From NCBI RefSeq assembly GCF_002954665.1, contig NZ_MSCM01000001.1, positions 1,933,349-1,997,348 of the forward strand: a stretch of DNA of 64,000 bases. The letters are read 5' to 3'. The translations under genes were made by a program, and so were the position numbers. Positions 54,868-63,605 of this stretch are shown here, piece after piece (position 1 is the first letter of the stretch; every line of letters begins with the position of its first letter). The notes beneath the pieces are model-generated. The model was not told the origin of the DNA. It saw only the letters and a list, made by a program, of their open reading frames with translations, and made no database searches. The stretch is from Polaribacter glomeratus. Lineage in GTDB: Bacteria > Bacteroidota > Bacteroidia > Flavobacteriales > Flavobacteriaceae.

Positions 54868-55659
54868 TTATATCTTGTTTATCAATTCGCTTTTAAGCCA
54901 GTTAAAAGCTTCCTCTTGATTATATTTTACACCTGTTCTTAATAGAGCTTCCATATCTCCTGTAAAATTTGGGTCTTGTTCTTTTTCTTCAATATTTAAT
55001 AAAAACTCTTTTTTACTAGGCGGTCTGTTTCCTGTAGAAAATGTTGTGTATTCTTTAAAACATTTAATGATTTGCTTAATATCTAATTCCATATTTAACC
55101 TTGAATAATCTAAATCAAACAAATCTCTTCCTTTACTACGTTGGTATAAGGCACGTAATTTTGTACCTAATAATTCGTTAATGCTATATGTTTTAATTTT
55201 AGCTTTTCCAGAAAACCATTCACTCTCTACTTCAAAAGGAAAATCTACCCAATCCAAAACATTAAAATGTTCTTTACAATTAATTTCTAATTTTAAGCGT
55301 AATCTAATATCTTCATACTCGGAAGTGAAACGGTATGTTGCTTTTGCTCCATGCCCTTTTACTTGCGTTCTTCTAGGTTCTTCAAAAAAAGTAACAACTT
55401 CTTTAATACGTTCCATTATTGGTTTTATGGGTCCTGGTTTAATTTGAACCAAATCAATATCTTCAGAATATCGTGGAGCAGGGTTTAAATACAACTTATG
55501 CAAAGCTGTACCTCCTCTAAAAGCTAAATTTTCACGTAAAAAATCATCAGAAAAAATTTCTACTAATGCTCTACTAATTACAAGGTCTTGTTCTACTTGA
55601 TAGAATTGTTTCCAAGGTGCTTGTTCTTGCCATTTTGCTATGTAAGGCTTCGGAATCAT
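54868..55659 (-). CDS. abiEii: AbiEii-type nucleotidyltransferase toxin
   Basis: 263 residues from ATG 55659, where ATGA overlaps the AbiEi stop by 4 bases; the longer frame from 55698 is less likely. DUF1814 motifs: FRGGTALHKLYL, YSEDIDLVQIKPGP (the metal-binding D-x-D), and RSKGRDLFDLDYS. In studied AbiE systems this GTP-binding enzyme halts growth unless AbiEi represses the operon. The C-terminal half is normal in length. Confidence 0.9.
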   Translation of the reverse strand: MIPKPYIAKWQEQAPWKQFYQVEQDLVISRALVEIFSDDFLRENLAFRGGTALHKLYLNPAPRYSEDIDLVQIKPGPIKPIMERIKEVVTFFEEPRRTQVKGHGAKATYRFTSEYEDIRLRLKLEINCKEHFNVLDWVDFPFEVESEWFSGKAKIKTYSINELLGTKLRALYQRSKGRDLFDLDYSRLNMELDIKQIIKCFKEYTTFSTGNRPPSKKEFLLNIEEKEQDPNFTGDMEALLRTGVKYNQEEAFNWLKSELINKI

Positions 55660-56444
55660 AGGTCGTTTTCTAGCTTGATGTTTATATCTACTTTCCAATC
55701 GTTGTTTACTGCGCCGGGTTTTTGTTTTGATTTTGGACTCAATAGTACTGGAAAGTATTTTGATGTTTTTAAATGTTTCATTATTGGTTCTAAAAGAATT
55801 TCTTCTACTTGCAGCTCTTCTAATAAAAAACCAAATCGTTGTAAAGTACTTTTATGAGGATACCAAGTAAGTAATTCTTCTATATCCTTTTTAGTAAGTT
55901 CTTCAGATAACTCTTCAAGAATGGCTAACATTCTATTTATTCCGCCTAACTTATTTTGATGATGAATTAAATCTACTGCTGTAAGTGCTGGGCTAGAGAT
56001 CTTAAATATTCCTGCATCAGATTTTTTGTCTAAAATGTTTTTAGTTGGCCATTTTGAAGTTGTAAAAAAATGAATATCTAAAGAAGATTTTTTTATATTT
56101 GAAAATGCTTTATCGGTCATCACATAGTCTCTTTGCACCTGTTGATGCCCTGCACCGTGGAACTTAGCAGCAGAATAAAAACCTAAATAATAATTTCTAT
56201 CTAAATACTTAAAAAGCTTATCTAAAAATAGTTGAACTGGTATTTGTTCTTGTTTAGAATATCTAGGAGGAATTATTAAATAGAATCCTTTTCTTAAGTT
56301 TACAATTTCCTTTTTAGTTACCAATCTAGAAAGCTCTCTTTTTAAAGCGGTATCTGTTTTATCGCAAGCTGCTACAAGTTCATCCCATGAAAAAGAATAT
56401 TCTTCAACAGATTGTAATTGCTTTATGTAGTCAGAAATATTCAA
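55656..56444 (-). CDS. abiEi: AbiEi-type antitoxin/repressor
   Basis: 262 residues. An N-terminal winged helix-turn-helix (SWDELVAACDKTDTALKRELS, LVTKKEIVNLRKGFYLI) and a C-terminal AbiEi domain (YLDRNYYLGFYSAAKFHGAGHQ, FKISSPALTAVDLIHHQNKLGG). It represses its own promoter in known type IV systems. It is the first gene of the operon, followed by abiEii, hsdM and hsdS. Confidence 0.9.
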   Translation of the reverse strand: MNISDYIKQLQSVEEYSFSWDELVAACDKTDTALKRELSRLVTKKEIVNLRKGFYLIIPPRYSKQEQIPVQLFLDKLFKYLDRNYYLGFYSAAKFHGAGHQQVQRDYVMTDKAFSNIKKSSLDIHFFTTSKWPTKNILDKKSDAGIFKISSPALTAVDLIHHQNKLGGINRMLAILEELSEELTKKDIEELLTWYPHKSTLQRFGFLLEELQVEEILLEPIMKHLKTSKYFPVLLSPKSKQKPGAVNNDWKVDINIKLENDL

Positions 56445-56469
56445 TTTTATAGTGAATTTTCGATAAAGA

Positions 56470-56484
56470 TACCTTTTTAAGGTA
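56470..56484. promoter_or_regulatory. Inverted repeat, candidate AbiEi operator
   Basis: TACCTT-TTT-AAGGTA, 26 bases before the abiEi start and between it and the promoter motif. AbiEi proteins bind inverted repeats upstream of their own genes, so this is a good candidate operator. Confidence 0.5.
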
Positions 56485-56524
56485 ATTATACAGTTTTTTT
56501 ACTATGATATTTTTCTTTCCAATT

Positions 56525-56532
56525 CAAAATTA
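56525..56532 (-). promoter_or_regulatory. -7 motif upstream of abiEi
   Basis: The minus strand reads TAATTTTG, a TAnnTTTG match, 81 bases before the abiEi ATG at 56444. The rest of the 300-bp gap (to 56747) shows nothing else supported. Confidence 0.4.
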
Positions 56533-56747
56533 GTATAGATTTATTTTTAAAAATCTGATTTTAAATACATTATAAATTGTTTTAGTTAGTGAAGTGAAAC
56601 AGGCAAATATTTGAGCTAAGGAAACAGAATGTGACTTAGTAGGAATTTTGCGAAGCTTGAACGAGATAAGTAAATTTAAAGGGAGAAAAACTTCATAATT
56701 ATACTAAAAACTAATACATAGAATACTTTTTTTTAAAAACATAACCC

Positions 56748-56942
56748 ATGATAAATACCTTAAAACATAAGAATTACTTAGGAACTATTAAGTTTAGCAA
56801 TAAGGATAGTTACTTTTTTGGTAAAATTATAGGAATAGATGATTTAGTTAATTATGAAGCTCAATCTATGGATAAGTTAAATGCTGTTTTTAAAGAGGTT
56901 GTCAGTCCCCCTTCGCAACTTCGTTATGGTTGCTTTAGGTAG
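56748..56942 (+). pseudogene. Truncated HicB-like antitoxin
   Basis: The first 52 residues (HKNYLGTIKFSNKDSYFFG, KIIGIDDLVNYEAQSMDKLN) match the HicB antitoxin N-terminal fold. After about 56903 the frame turns to unrelated SPPSQLRYGCFR, so the DNA-binding C-terminus is missing. No HicA toxin is beside it. Confidence 0.65.
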
Positions 56943-57165
56943 GTTATATACTAACAGTAAACTGTAAATAAATGTTTCTTTGAAGTTCTTTATTAACTCT
57001 TGTAGCTTCTTTTAAACCTCTAAAGTAATAAAAGGATTGATATATAATTACTGGATTCCATAATTGTAGATTTATATAATTATACCCCATTTAATGTCAA
57101 TTCATTTGAACTCATCATAGTGATTCTAAAACTTTTCATGAAGTTATAAGTGCTGAGTTAAACAT

Positions 57166-57351
57166 TTATTTAATTTGTTCACTGTAAGACTTAACGGCTT
57201 CAATAAAATATTTCTTTAAGTCTGAAACTGATTTTGCTTCATAATTGACTAAATCAATAATATTAACTATTCTTCCATAAAAACAATTGTCTACTTTGCT
57301 GAATTCTATTGAACCTTTGTATTTTTTGTATTCAAAGTGTTTTAACATCAT
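57166..57351 (-). pseudogene. Second HicB-like antitoxin, partial
   Basis: 61 residues (EYKKYKGSIEFSKVDNCFYG, RIVNIIDLVNYEAKSVSDLK) homologous by eye to the copy at 56748 but on the other strand. It stops before the usual ribbon-helix-helix DNA-binding end, and no HicA is adjacent. It may be a small stand-alone protein or a remnant. Confidence 0.6.
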
Positions 57352-57353
57352 TT

Positions 57354-58136
57354 CTATTTTTGAATTTCGATAACAATAGGGTTATTGGTGTAAATATACT
57401 TTTCATTTAAAATACTTGCATTAATAAAAGTTGTTTTATCTTTTTCAAGTATTCCATAAGCCTCATGAATATGTCCGAATACGTAAATTTTTGGCTTTAT
57501 TTCAATTATTTTTTTAGCTAATTATTCACAACCAACAAGATCATTCCTTGTTGTTTTGTCAAGAATACCATAAGGTGGACCATGGGTTATTAGAATATCA
57601 ATATTTTTAGGTATTAAATCCCAATGTTGTTTTATTTCTTTTCCACATTCTATATTGAAAGCCCAATTATAAAACTCGGGTTGAACTGGAGAGCCCCAAA
57701 TTTTTAAGTCTGCTATCTCACAACCTGAATCATTCAAGTAAATAACATTTTTCGGGATTTTATTTTTTATGATATCCCTATGTGCTCTTTCAAAAAAGAA
57801 ATCATAATTACCAGCAATAAAAATTTTAATTTCATTATTATGAGTGATATTATAAATTTTTATAACTGTTTTTTTGAGGAGTCTAAGGAATAAAAATAAT
57901 TTAATATTCTTTTTAAATTGATTATTTCTATAACTTTTCCAGCTTCTGTTATTCCAATATTTACTGCTTTTAGAATTATTAGTATCAATTCCGTGAGAAA
58001 AACACCAGGAGCAACCACCTCTTTTATCTGAATTACAAATTCTAGAAATTTTTACATTTGATTGTTTCTTTGGAAAATCAATTAATCTAATTTCGTTTAA
58101 TCCGAATGCTTTTTTAAACTTTTTAAAATGCTTCAT
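57354..58136 (-). pseudogene. Chimeric, nonsense-interrupted metallophosphoesterase
   Basis: The N-terminal ~75 residues (MKHFKKFKKAFGLNEIRLID, KISRICNSDKRGGCSWC) are a Cys-rich segment unrelated to phosphoesterases. The C-terminal part is calcineurin-like: IKIFIAGNYDFFFERAHRD, GSPVQPEFYNWAF, ILITHGPPYGILD. After LVGCE a TAA interrupts it, and the same frame goes on LAKKIIEIKPKIYVFGHIHE to 57356. The usual GNHD reads GNYD, losing a metal-ligand His. Loss of activity is likely. Confidence 0.7.
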
Positions 58137-58309
58137 TTGTCAATGTTTTAAGTTTATACTTAGAACATTGTACCTTTTAAAATTAAAATTAGCTTCATTG
58201 TTTTATTTATTTCAAATAGTTCATTAAATAGAGATTATTTAATCACAATAGCTTTCAATGGCCTCATCAATATACTGAAGTGTACACTCCTCTATTGCGG
58301 AAAATAAAA

Positions 58310-58755
58310 TTAGGTAGCATAACTCATTAAAAGTTTTTTTAACTCTTCAAAAAGTTCATCCTCTAACTCTGTAGATTCCGGCTCGTATAGTTTTGTAAGC
58401 AAGTTTTCTACCAAATTTAAAATTATAGATTTCATCACAATCATTTTCATCAAAATCATTTTCAGGAATATTATCTGAATCTTCAAGATATCTTACATAC
58501 AAGTTGTTTATTGTCCAGAAATACAATGCTATAATATCATTCTTATTTAACTTTTTTAAAAAAGGATACATAAACTCAATTAGTTCTAATTCTACATCTG
58601 GATTTAAATCACCATTGCAGAGATTTGTGTTTTCTAAAATTGAAGAAACATTTTTATTGTTACTGTTTTCTTCAAAGCTAAATTCTAATAATAGCTAACG
58701 AATTACCACTGTTTACTTCTTTTGTAATGTATAGTTTGTCGTTAATATCTATCAT
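58310..58755 (-). pseudogene. Frameshifted hypothetical gene of the element
   Basis: From ATG 58755 the frame reads MIDINDKLYITKEVNSGNSL and stops. In another frame follow FSFEENSNNKN, LIELMYPFLKKLNKNDIIAL and YFWTINNLYVRYLEDSDNI, and after a second shift NLVENLLTKLYEPESTELED, ELFEELKKLLMSYAT to TAA at 58310. Two shifts separate in-register acidic coding sequence, so the gene looks broken. Only the middle 71 residues are open. Confidence 0.55.
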
Positions 58756-58766
58756 GGTTATTTTGG

Positions 58767-59753
58767 TTAAAAGTTTTTGCTCATATTATTTAAAAAATCT
58801 GTAACTGCTTTTTGCACTGAAATAGGAAGTTTTGATATTCTTTTTTGGGTAGGTAATATATCTATATTTTCTTGTGGTGTTAATGTTAAATATAAATTAT
58901 TATTAGCACGCTGCCAAAGACCAAAAACATAATCTACATTTGGTTCAATAACTATTCTTTCTTTAAACTTAACAACTCCAGAGAATTTTGGACTATCAGG
59001 ATACTGTTGATTTTCGGTTATTGTAAGTTTTAATTTTAAAGTATTCGTTTCCTTATCGTAATCGATAGAATTATCTATTTCTTCTTCGACAAAAATTATT
59101 TCCTCTTTATATTCCCTTAACCTACTTACATATCGGTAATTTGTTATGTAATTATTAAAGGAATCCCTATCTAATAGAATTAGATATTGATCTTCAATAT
59201 TTTCTAAAGCTCTAATCAATTCAATGAATTTATGATGACCAAGCAAACCTCCGTAATGCTTTTTTAAATGATAGAAATCCATTATTAAACAGTTTCCTAA
59301 TAAGAGTTTTTCAAAATTAGAAAGTCTTTTCCAGTTCTTGTTTTCAATTGCAGCATCTAATTTTAGTAACAGATCATTATGTTTCTTTATCTTTTGTATT
59401 TTAAGTGCTTCAACCTCCTCTTCTTCACAATATGAACATTTGAAGTCTGTTGAATATCTATTGTTTTGTTTTTTTATTGCTTCATTAAATCGAGATTGAC
59501 TTTTAGCTTCGTGCTTTTCGTAAGAATTACAATTACTACAAAATAAATATAGCAAGACTTTAGAGTAAGTAGTATTTAATTTAGTCAATTCAGATTGAGA
59601 GAGCTTGAATTGTTCTTTAATTTGTCTGGGCGAATTAGATAACTCTATCCCTTTAAGTTCCCAATACAACTTAATAATTTCTTTGTTTTCTTCAGAACAG
59701 CTTACTGAAATTTTTAATTTAATGTTGGCGATTTTTGGATATTTATTTTCCAT
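58767..59753 (-). CDS. Unknown protein with paired CxxC (zinc-ribbon-like) motifs
   Basis: 328 residues, no recognised family. A CSNC motif near residue 92 and a CSYC motif near residue 125 could form a zinc ribbon. The rest is charged helical sequence (FEKLLLGNCLIMDFYHLKKH, IDNSIDYDKETNTLKLKLTI) with no signal or membrane segment. It lies between the broken genes and the ParA module. Its intact frame suggests that it still functions. Confidence 0.6.
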   Translation of the reverse strand: MENKYPKIANIKLKISVSCSEENKEIIKLYWELKGIELSNSPRQIKEQFKLSQSELTKLNTTYSKVLLYLFCSNCNSYEKHEAKSQSRFNEAIKKQNNRYSTDFKCSYCEEEEVEALKIQKIKKHNDLLLKLDAAIENKNWKRLSNFEKLLLGNCLIMDFYHLKKHYGGLLGHHKFIELIRALENIEDQYLILLDRDSFNNYITNYRYVSRLREYKEEIIFVEEEIDNSIDYDKETNTLKLKLTITENQQYPDSPKFSGVVKFKERIVIEPNVDYVFGLWQRANNNLYLTLTPQENIDILPTQKRISKLPISVQKAVTDFLNNMSKNF

Positions 59754-59912
59754 ATTTAACGATTAAAAAAGCGTGGAACTGAATCTTACTAGTAACTCAA
59801 AAATTAAACACTTTATATGTTTATAAATTTATTTTTTTTTCTTTTACAATTATTTATTTCAAATTTAAACAAACTTTTAAATTATCTAAAGCCTTAAAAA
59901 AATAAAGAAATA

Positions 59913-60137
59913 TTAATTTAAACTATCTTCAATTGATTTGTTTATTAGTTTTTTTACACTACAATCTTCATCAAGTGCTTTTATCTTCAATCTTTTTAAA
60001 AGTTTTTTTTCAATATAAAACGAAAATTGAGTTTCATCTATCTCTTTAGATATAATAGGAACTACTTTTTGCATTGTTTTACTTTGGTTATTTGCTTTAG
60101 CCTTTTTGATTAAATCATTAAAATCTAGTTTTTCCAT
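59913..60137 (-). CDS. Small ParA-partner-like protein (ribbon-helix-helix suspected)
   Basis: 74 residues. Polar N-terminus (NDLIKKAKANNQSKTMQ) and a C-terminal QFSFYIEKKLLKRLKIKALDEDCSVKKLIN, which has the beta strand plus two-helix pattern of an RHH DNA-binding protein. It follows parA on the same strand, as centromere-binding partners do. Confidence 0.65.
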   Translation of the reverse strand: MEKLDFNDLIKKAKANNQSKTMQKVVPIISKEIDETQFSFYIEKKLLKRLKIKALDEDCSVKKLINKSIEDSLN

Positions 60138-60179
60138 AATGCTATATTTATAGTTTTATATAATTGTAGAAAAATATAA

Positions 60180-60779
60180 TTATATAAGTTTGATTAATAT
60201 TTCTCTTGTTAAATTATCTATTTGTTTTTGGGCATTTTTATCATTTTTAACACCACCTACTAACACCGATCTTGTAAAAGCTACTAAATCTGAGATGTGA
60301 GTTTTGGCAATTGGGACGTTATACTCCTCTAATCCTATTAAAATGTCTAATGTTAATGTTGTATTTGCTTTTATCATATTAAAAACAATTAGAGTATTAC
60401 TTTTCTTGTTTTTTTGCTCAATAAGATCTAAAGTTCCAGATAAAGCTAATAAATCTAACGCAGATCCTTTTAAAGGAACCACTATTAAATCTGCCAATTC
60501 AATAAGTTTTGGTAAATGATTTGACAAGTAAGGCGGTGTGTCTATAAAGATGAAATCATACTCTAATTCTAAGATTTCTTCTACTCCCCTTTTGTAGGGA
60601 ATAATATCGACAGCAGTAATGATGTCCTTCAATTGACTTAAACTTCCTTGAGGATCAAAATCTAATATAGCTACTTTTGAATCACTTGACAGATTTATTG
60701 CTAATAGTGCGCATAATGTACTTTTACCAACTCCTCCCTTCTGATTTGTTATTACTATGATCTTTGGATTATTTTTCAT
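60180..60779 (-). CDS. parA: ParA-family partition ATPase
   Basis: 199 residues from ATG 60779; the longer frame to 60878 lies inside the neighbouring coiled-coil gene. Deviant Walker A KGGVGKST at residues 14-21, Walker A' [11 protein letters not shown], and Walker [17 protein letters not shown]. It would position or stabilise the element together with the small protein after it. Overlaps the 60769 gene end by 11 bases. Confidence 0.88.
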   Translation of the reverse strand: MKNNPKIIVITNQKGGVGKSTLCALLAINLSSDSKVAILDFDPQGSLSQLKDIITAVDIIPYKRGVEEILELEYDFIFIDTPPYLSNHLPKLIELADLIVVPLKGSALDLLALSGTLDLIEQKNKKSNTLIVFNMIKANTTLTLDILIGLEEYNVPIAKTHISDLVAFTRSVLVGGVKNDKNAQKQIDNLTREILIKLI

Positions 60780-61236
60780 CTTGCCACTTTTTATAAGTCT
60801 TATATGAATTTGGATAAGCATCAAAGAAGCTAATAATATGTGTCTCAATTTGAGTTTTCCCCTTTTGATATGCTTCATTTTTTATTTTTACAGCATTTTT
60901 GTAATGGTAAAAATTATACAAGGATGAGATCAGAAGTAATGAAACAAAAGTTGTAAATATTATAATCACCCAATTTGGAATTGTAATCCTTTTTTTTAGT
61001 TTGTCTTTAAATTGTTCTAATTGATTAGTTTGTCTTGCATAATTAAGTTCAATTTTATGTAATAATTGAGAAAACTTCTGATCATAAGAGGAGGTATCTA
61101 CTTTAATATGAATATTTTCGATTTTAGCTACTTCTTTCTGTATTGATGGTAACACCTTTTGCAGTTGAGATACGGAACTTTTAAATGTGTCAATCTCATT
61201 AATCATTAATGCTGTTATTTCTTCTATCTTTGCCAT
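60769..61236 (-). CDS. Coiled-coil, single-pass membrane protein of mobilization operon
   Basis: 155 residues. The first 80 are heptad-rich ([40 protein letters not shown]). One membrane segment follows ([20 protein letters not shown]). It sits 2 bases after the relaxase and is typical of Bacteroidota mobilization operons; the exact role is unknown. Confidence 0.65.
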   Translation of the reverse strand: MAKIEEITALMINEIDTFKSSVSQLQKVLPSIQKEVAKIENIHIKVDTSSYDQKFSQLLHKIELNYARQTNQLEQFKDKLKKRITIPNWVIIIFTTFVSLLLISSLYNFYHYKNAVKIKNEAYQKGKTQIETHIISFFDAYPNSYKTYKKWQDEK

Positions 61237-61238
61237 TA

Positions 61239-62000
61239 TTATCTTCTTATTTTAAATTGTTTTGATTGGTTTACCTTGATGTTTTGCTGTATTTCTTTTT
61301 CAACTTTTTTTACAGACATAGACCTATGCACATCACTTCCTTTTAGGTTTATGCCTTTATATTCATACCGATAACCAATGAGTTTGCCTTGTTTGCTTTT
61401 AACTGGAATTACAAGTACCTTTTTCTTTTTCATAGCCTTTATGTAATATAAAAAATTTGCTATTTGTAAATTCTGTAAAGTAAAATCATGAATAGATTTT
61501 ATTTCTGATCTAATTTCTAAAACTTCTTCTAATTTTTCTTCTCGAACTTGTGTGACAGTTTGTAAACCTAATTTTAAAGCAACTCTTTCTGCAGCTTTAT
61601 GAGATCGTTTTCCTATGAAACTATCATTATAAGCTTTGCCTTGAAAATCAATCCTGTTAATGTATAAGTGTAAATGTTTATGATCCTTATCGTTATGAGA
61701 AAAAGCAATAGCTTGATGATTTTCTAATTTTAAATCTTTTATGAATTCATTTGCAATTTTATTCAAGCCTTGAACATCTAATTTTTTTCCATCTTCAACT
61801 GTAGGACTTAAGACAAAAGAGATTGTGTTTTTTTTACACCTTACATTCATGGACTGAATAATTTTGAACTCTTCAGTAATCTCTTTTGGTGAATCTCCTG
61901 CTAGGTTTTTTTTGAGGACTATTTCTGCATCTTTTTCTTGATTCCAACCGTATTGAATTGATGCTTTTGTATGCGATATTGATGCTGCTTTACCAATCAT
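61239..62000 (-). CDS. mobA: Relaxase/mobilization nuclease (HUH family)
   Basis: 253 residues. The three-histidine HUH motif is H107-K-H109-L-H111 in SHNDKDHKHLHLYINRI. N-terminal SISHTKASIQYGWNQE holds a candidate catalytic Tyr. It nicks oriT in single-strand transfer and stays attached to the 5' end. It starts directly after the MobC-like gene (no gap). Length is short for relaxases, but Bacteroidota mobilization proteins of this type are often of this size. Confidence 0.88.
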   Translation of the reverse strand: MIGKAASISHTKASIQYGWNQEKDAEIVLKKNLAGDSPKEITEEFKIIQSMNVRCKKNTISFVLSPTVEDGKKLDVQGLNKIANEFIKDLKLENHQAIAFSHNDKDHKHLHLYINRIDFQGKAYNDSFIGKRSHKAAERVALKLGLQTVTQVREEKLEEVLEIRSEIKSIHDFTLQNLQIANFLYYIKAMKKKKVLVIPVKSKQGKLIGYRYEYKGINLKGSDVHRSMSVKKVEKEIQQNIKVNQSKQFKIRR

Positions 62001-62303
62001 TTATTTAAAATTATGTAAATGAGTTTTAATTTCTTCTGCTATTTGAAATACTTTTTGATACAAATCAGGATGCTTTTTTTTAATTAAATTTCCAATACTT
62101 TTAAAGTTGTTATGATATGTAATTAGCATTTTATAGACCTCAATTTGTTCTTCAGTTAAACGCTCTTTTATTTCAATTTCAAGAACAGCCTTCTTGCAAA
62201 ATTCACTTTGTGATAAGCCTGTTTTTTTAGCTCGCAGAACTATCAACTTCTTCTCGAATGAAGACGTTCTAAACTTTGTTACTATATTATTTTTTCTTTT
62301 CAT
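62001..62303 (-). CDS. mobC: MobC-like relaxosome accessory protein
   Basis: 100 residues. It has a basic N-terminus (MKRKNNIVTKFRTSSFEKKL), the VLRAKKTGLSQSEFCKKAVL RHH-type core and a helical end, as in BmgB/MobC relaxosome proteins. It is the first gene of the operon and lies 87 bases from a hairpin that could be oriT. Confidence 0.8.
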   Translation of the reverse strand: MKRKNNIVTKFRTSSFEKKLIVLRAKKTGLSQSEFCKKAVLEIEIKERLTEEQIEVYKMLITYHNNFKSIGNLIKKKHPDLYQKVFQIAEEIKTHLHNFK

Positions 62304-62389
62304 GTAATTGCTCCATTTGCGACCGCAGGAAGTAAATCAAGATTTGTGAAGTCAGGCTTTGGGCCCACTTCACACATCTTGTAAATTAC
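62304..62389. other. Candidate origin of transfer (oriT)
   Basis: The short gap between the mobC-like and DUF6371 genes holds an 8-bp inverted repeat (TGTGAAGT at 62345-62352, ACTTCACA at 62367-62374) with a G/C-rich loop including GGGCCC, richer in G+C than the surroundings. Position next to mobA/mobC and the hairpin suggest oriT; no nic site can be proven. Confidence 0.5.
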
Positions 62390-63436
62390 TCAAAACGTAA
62401 TAGTATTCCCGTTAATATTAGTTAAGTCAAAAACGTCAATTAAGGTTTTTATTTTCCTGTTTTTCTTGTACATATTTAAAATTTTTTTATTATTATTTGC
62501 TATTATTTTTGTTGGTTTTGTATTTAGATTTTCAATAAAATAATCTGAAATATCTAGTCCTTTTTTCCGATCATTATAAGTCGAATTTTGTTCTAATAAA
62601 TCTGAAATTTTTATGTTAAATCCTTTTTTTTTGAATTCATCACATTTCTTTTTCCATTTTGAATATGGTGTATGATTATTTATACTTTCTCCTAAATCTG
62701 GATATAAAATAATTGTCCGATTTTTAAGAGGTGCTATTTTTTTCTGATTTAATCCACCTAGACTTCCTGTAGCCATCCACAAATATTTATCAAAAAGCAT
62801 AGTCATAACACAAGCCGTTTTCTCTGACTCGACAATTGCTATAGTTTTACTAGATGATTTCATTAGATGCAAACCAAAAAGACATTGTTCTAGATTGAAA
62901 TTTCTAATCTTTTTTTGTTTGATATTTACAGCATGAACCCAATTAATATATTTGGTTCTTTTTCCTAAATTATCATAATTAATAATTTTACCTCCCTTTA
63001 CTTTATTTAGAAAATCTATTTGCCAAAATATGGTTCCATAAAATTTATTAGATTGAGTTCCTATTTTATATTGCTGCATCATTTCATTGACCTTGTTAAT
63101 ATCAAATTTTGATTTCAAAAATTTCACAAAATTATTTTTGTCATAATTACATAAACTAGTTGCCAATTCTTCATTTTTATGAAAACTAGCATCCTGCTGA
63201 ATACTATTCCACGGAGCAGTATTCGAAAGAATTGGTTTATATTCTTCTTGATTATCATTAAAAAAAAATTTTGGTGTGTAATGATGCCCACAATTTTGCT
63301 CACGGTCACACCTCCCTACTTTATCAGATAAATATTGATTACTTTCATTATCGACATATCTTACAAATCTTTTTTTAGCACACCTAGGGCAAATGTGTTT
63401 TATAGATTTACGATGTAGTGAATATTTATATATCAT
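62390..63436 (-). CDS. DUF6371 primase-like protein with toprim-type domain
   Basis: 348 residues from ATG 63436 (alternative starts at 63442 or a GTG at 63460). An N-terminal CHC2-like zinc finger (HICPRCAKKRFVRY, VGRCDREQNCGHHY) and a toprim-like region (IAIVESEKTACVMTMLF, WMATGSLGGLNQKKIAPL, IILYPDLGES) suggest a DNA primase or loading protein for the element. Confidence 0.8.
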   Translation of the reverse strand: MIYKYSLHRKSIKHICPRCAKKRFVRYVDNESNQYLSDKVGRCDREQNCGHHYTPKFFFNDNQEEYKPILSNTAPWNSIQQDASFHKNEELATSLCNYDKNNFVKFLKSKFDINKVNEMMQQYKIGTQSNKFYGTIFWQIDFLNKVKGGKIINYDNLGKRTKYINWVHAVNIKQKKIRNFNLEQCLFGLHLMKSSSKTIAIVESEKTACVMTMLFDKYLWMATGSLGGLNQKKIAPLKNRTIILYPDLGESINNHTPYSKWKKKCDEFKKKGFNIKISDLLEQNSTYNDRKKGLDISDYFIENLNTKPTKIIANNNKKILNMYKKNRKIKTLIDVFDLTNINGNTITF

Positions 63437-63604
63437 TTGCATTTTCTGCAATTCCTGCACTTATTATATTTAATAGGGTGTTTAGAGTTTTTTCCTTTGC
63501 AATTGATTTGCAATACTTGCAATTTCATTTCATAAAAATTAACACGTAAATCACTGAACTGAAAGGTTTTGTGATTAAATTGCAGAAAATGCAAGAATTG
63601 CAAT
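63437..63604. repeat. Inverted and direct TTGCAAT repeats (candidate origin/binding region)
   Basis: A perfect 16-bp inverted repeat (63437-63452 and 63579-63594, TTGCATTTTCTGCAAT and its reverse complement) brackets 126 bases. Inside are three TTGCAAT direct repeats at 63497, 63508 and 63517, and another at 63598. Such repeats next to primase-like genes are typical of a replication or partition region. Confidence 0.5.
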
Positions 63605-63605
63605 C

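Noticed and set aside
58242..58330. Minus-strand fragment with TTTTCCGCAATAGAGG similar to part of the 63950 region (TCTTCCGCAATAGTAG)
   Set aside because: Shared text is only about 20 bases with mismatches; it may be a recombination scar but cannot be supported.
60780..60878. N-terminal extension of parA
   Set aside because: It overlaps the coiled-coil gene and lacks ParA features; the Walker A motif needs only the shorter protein.
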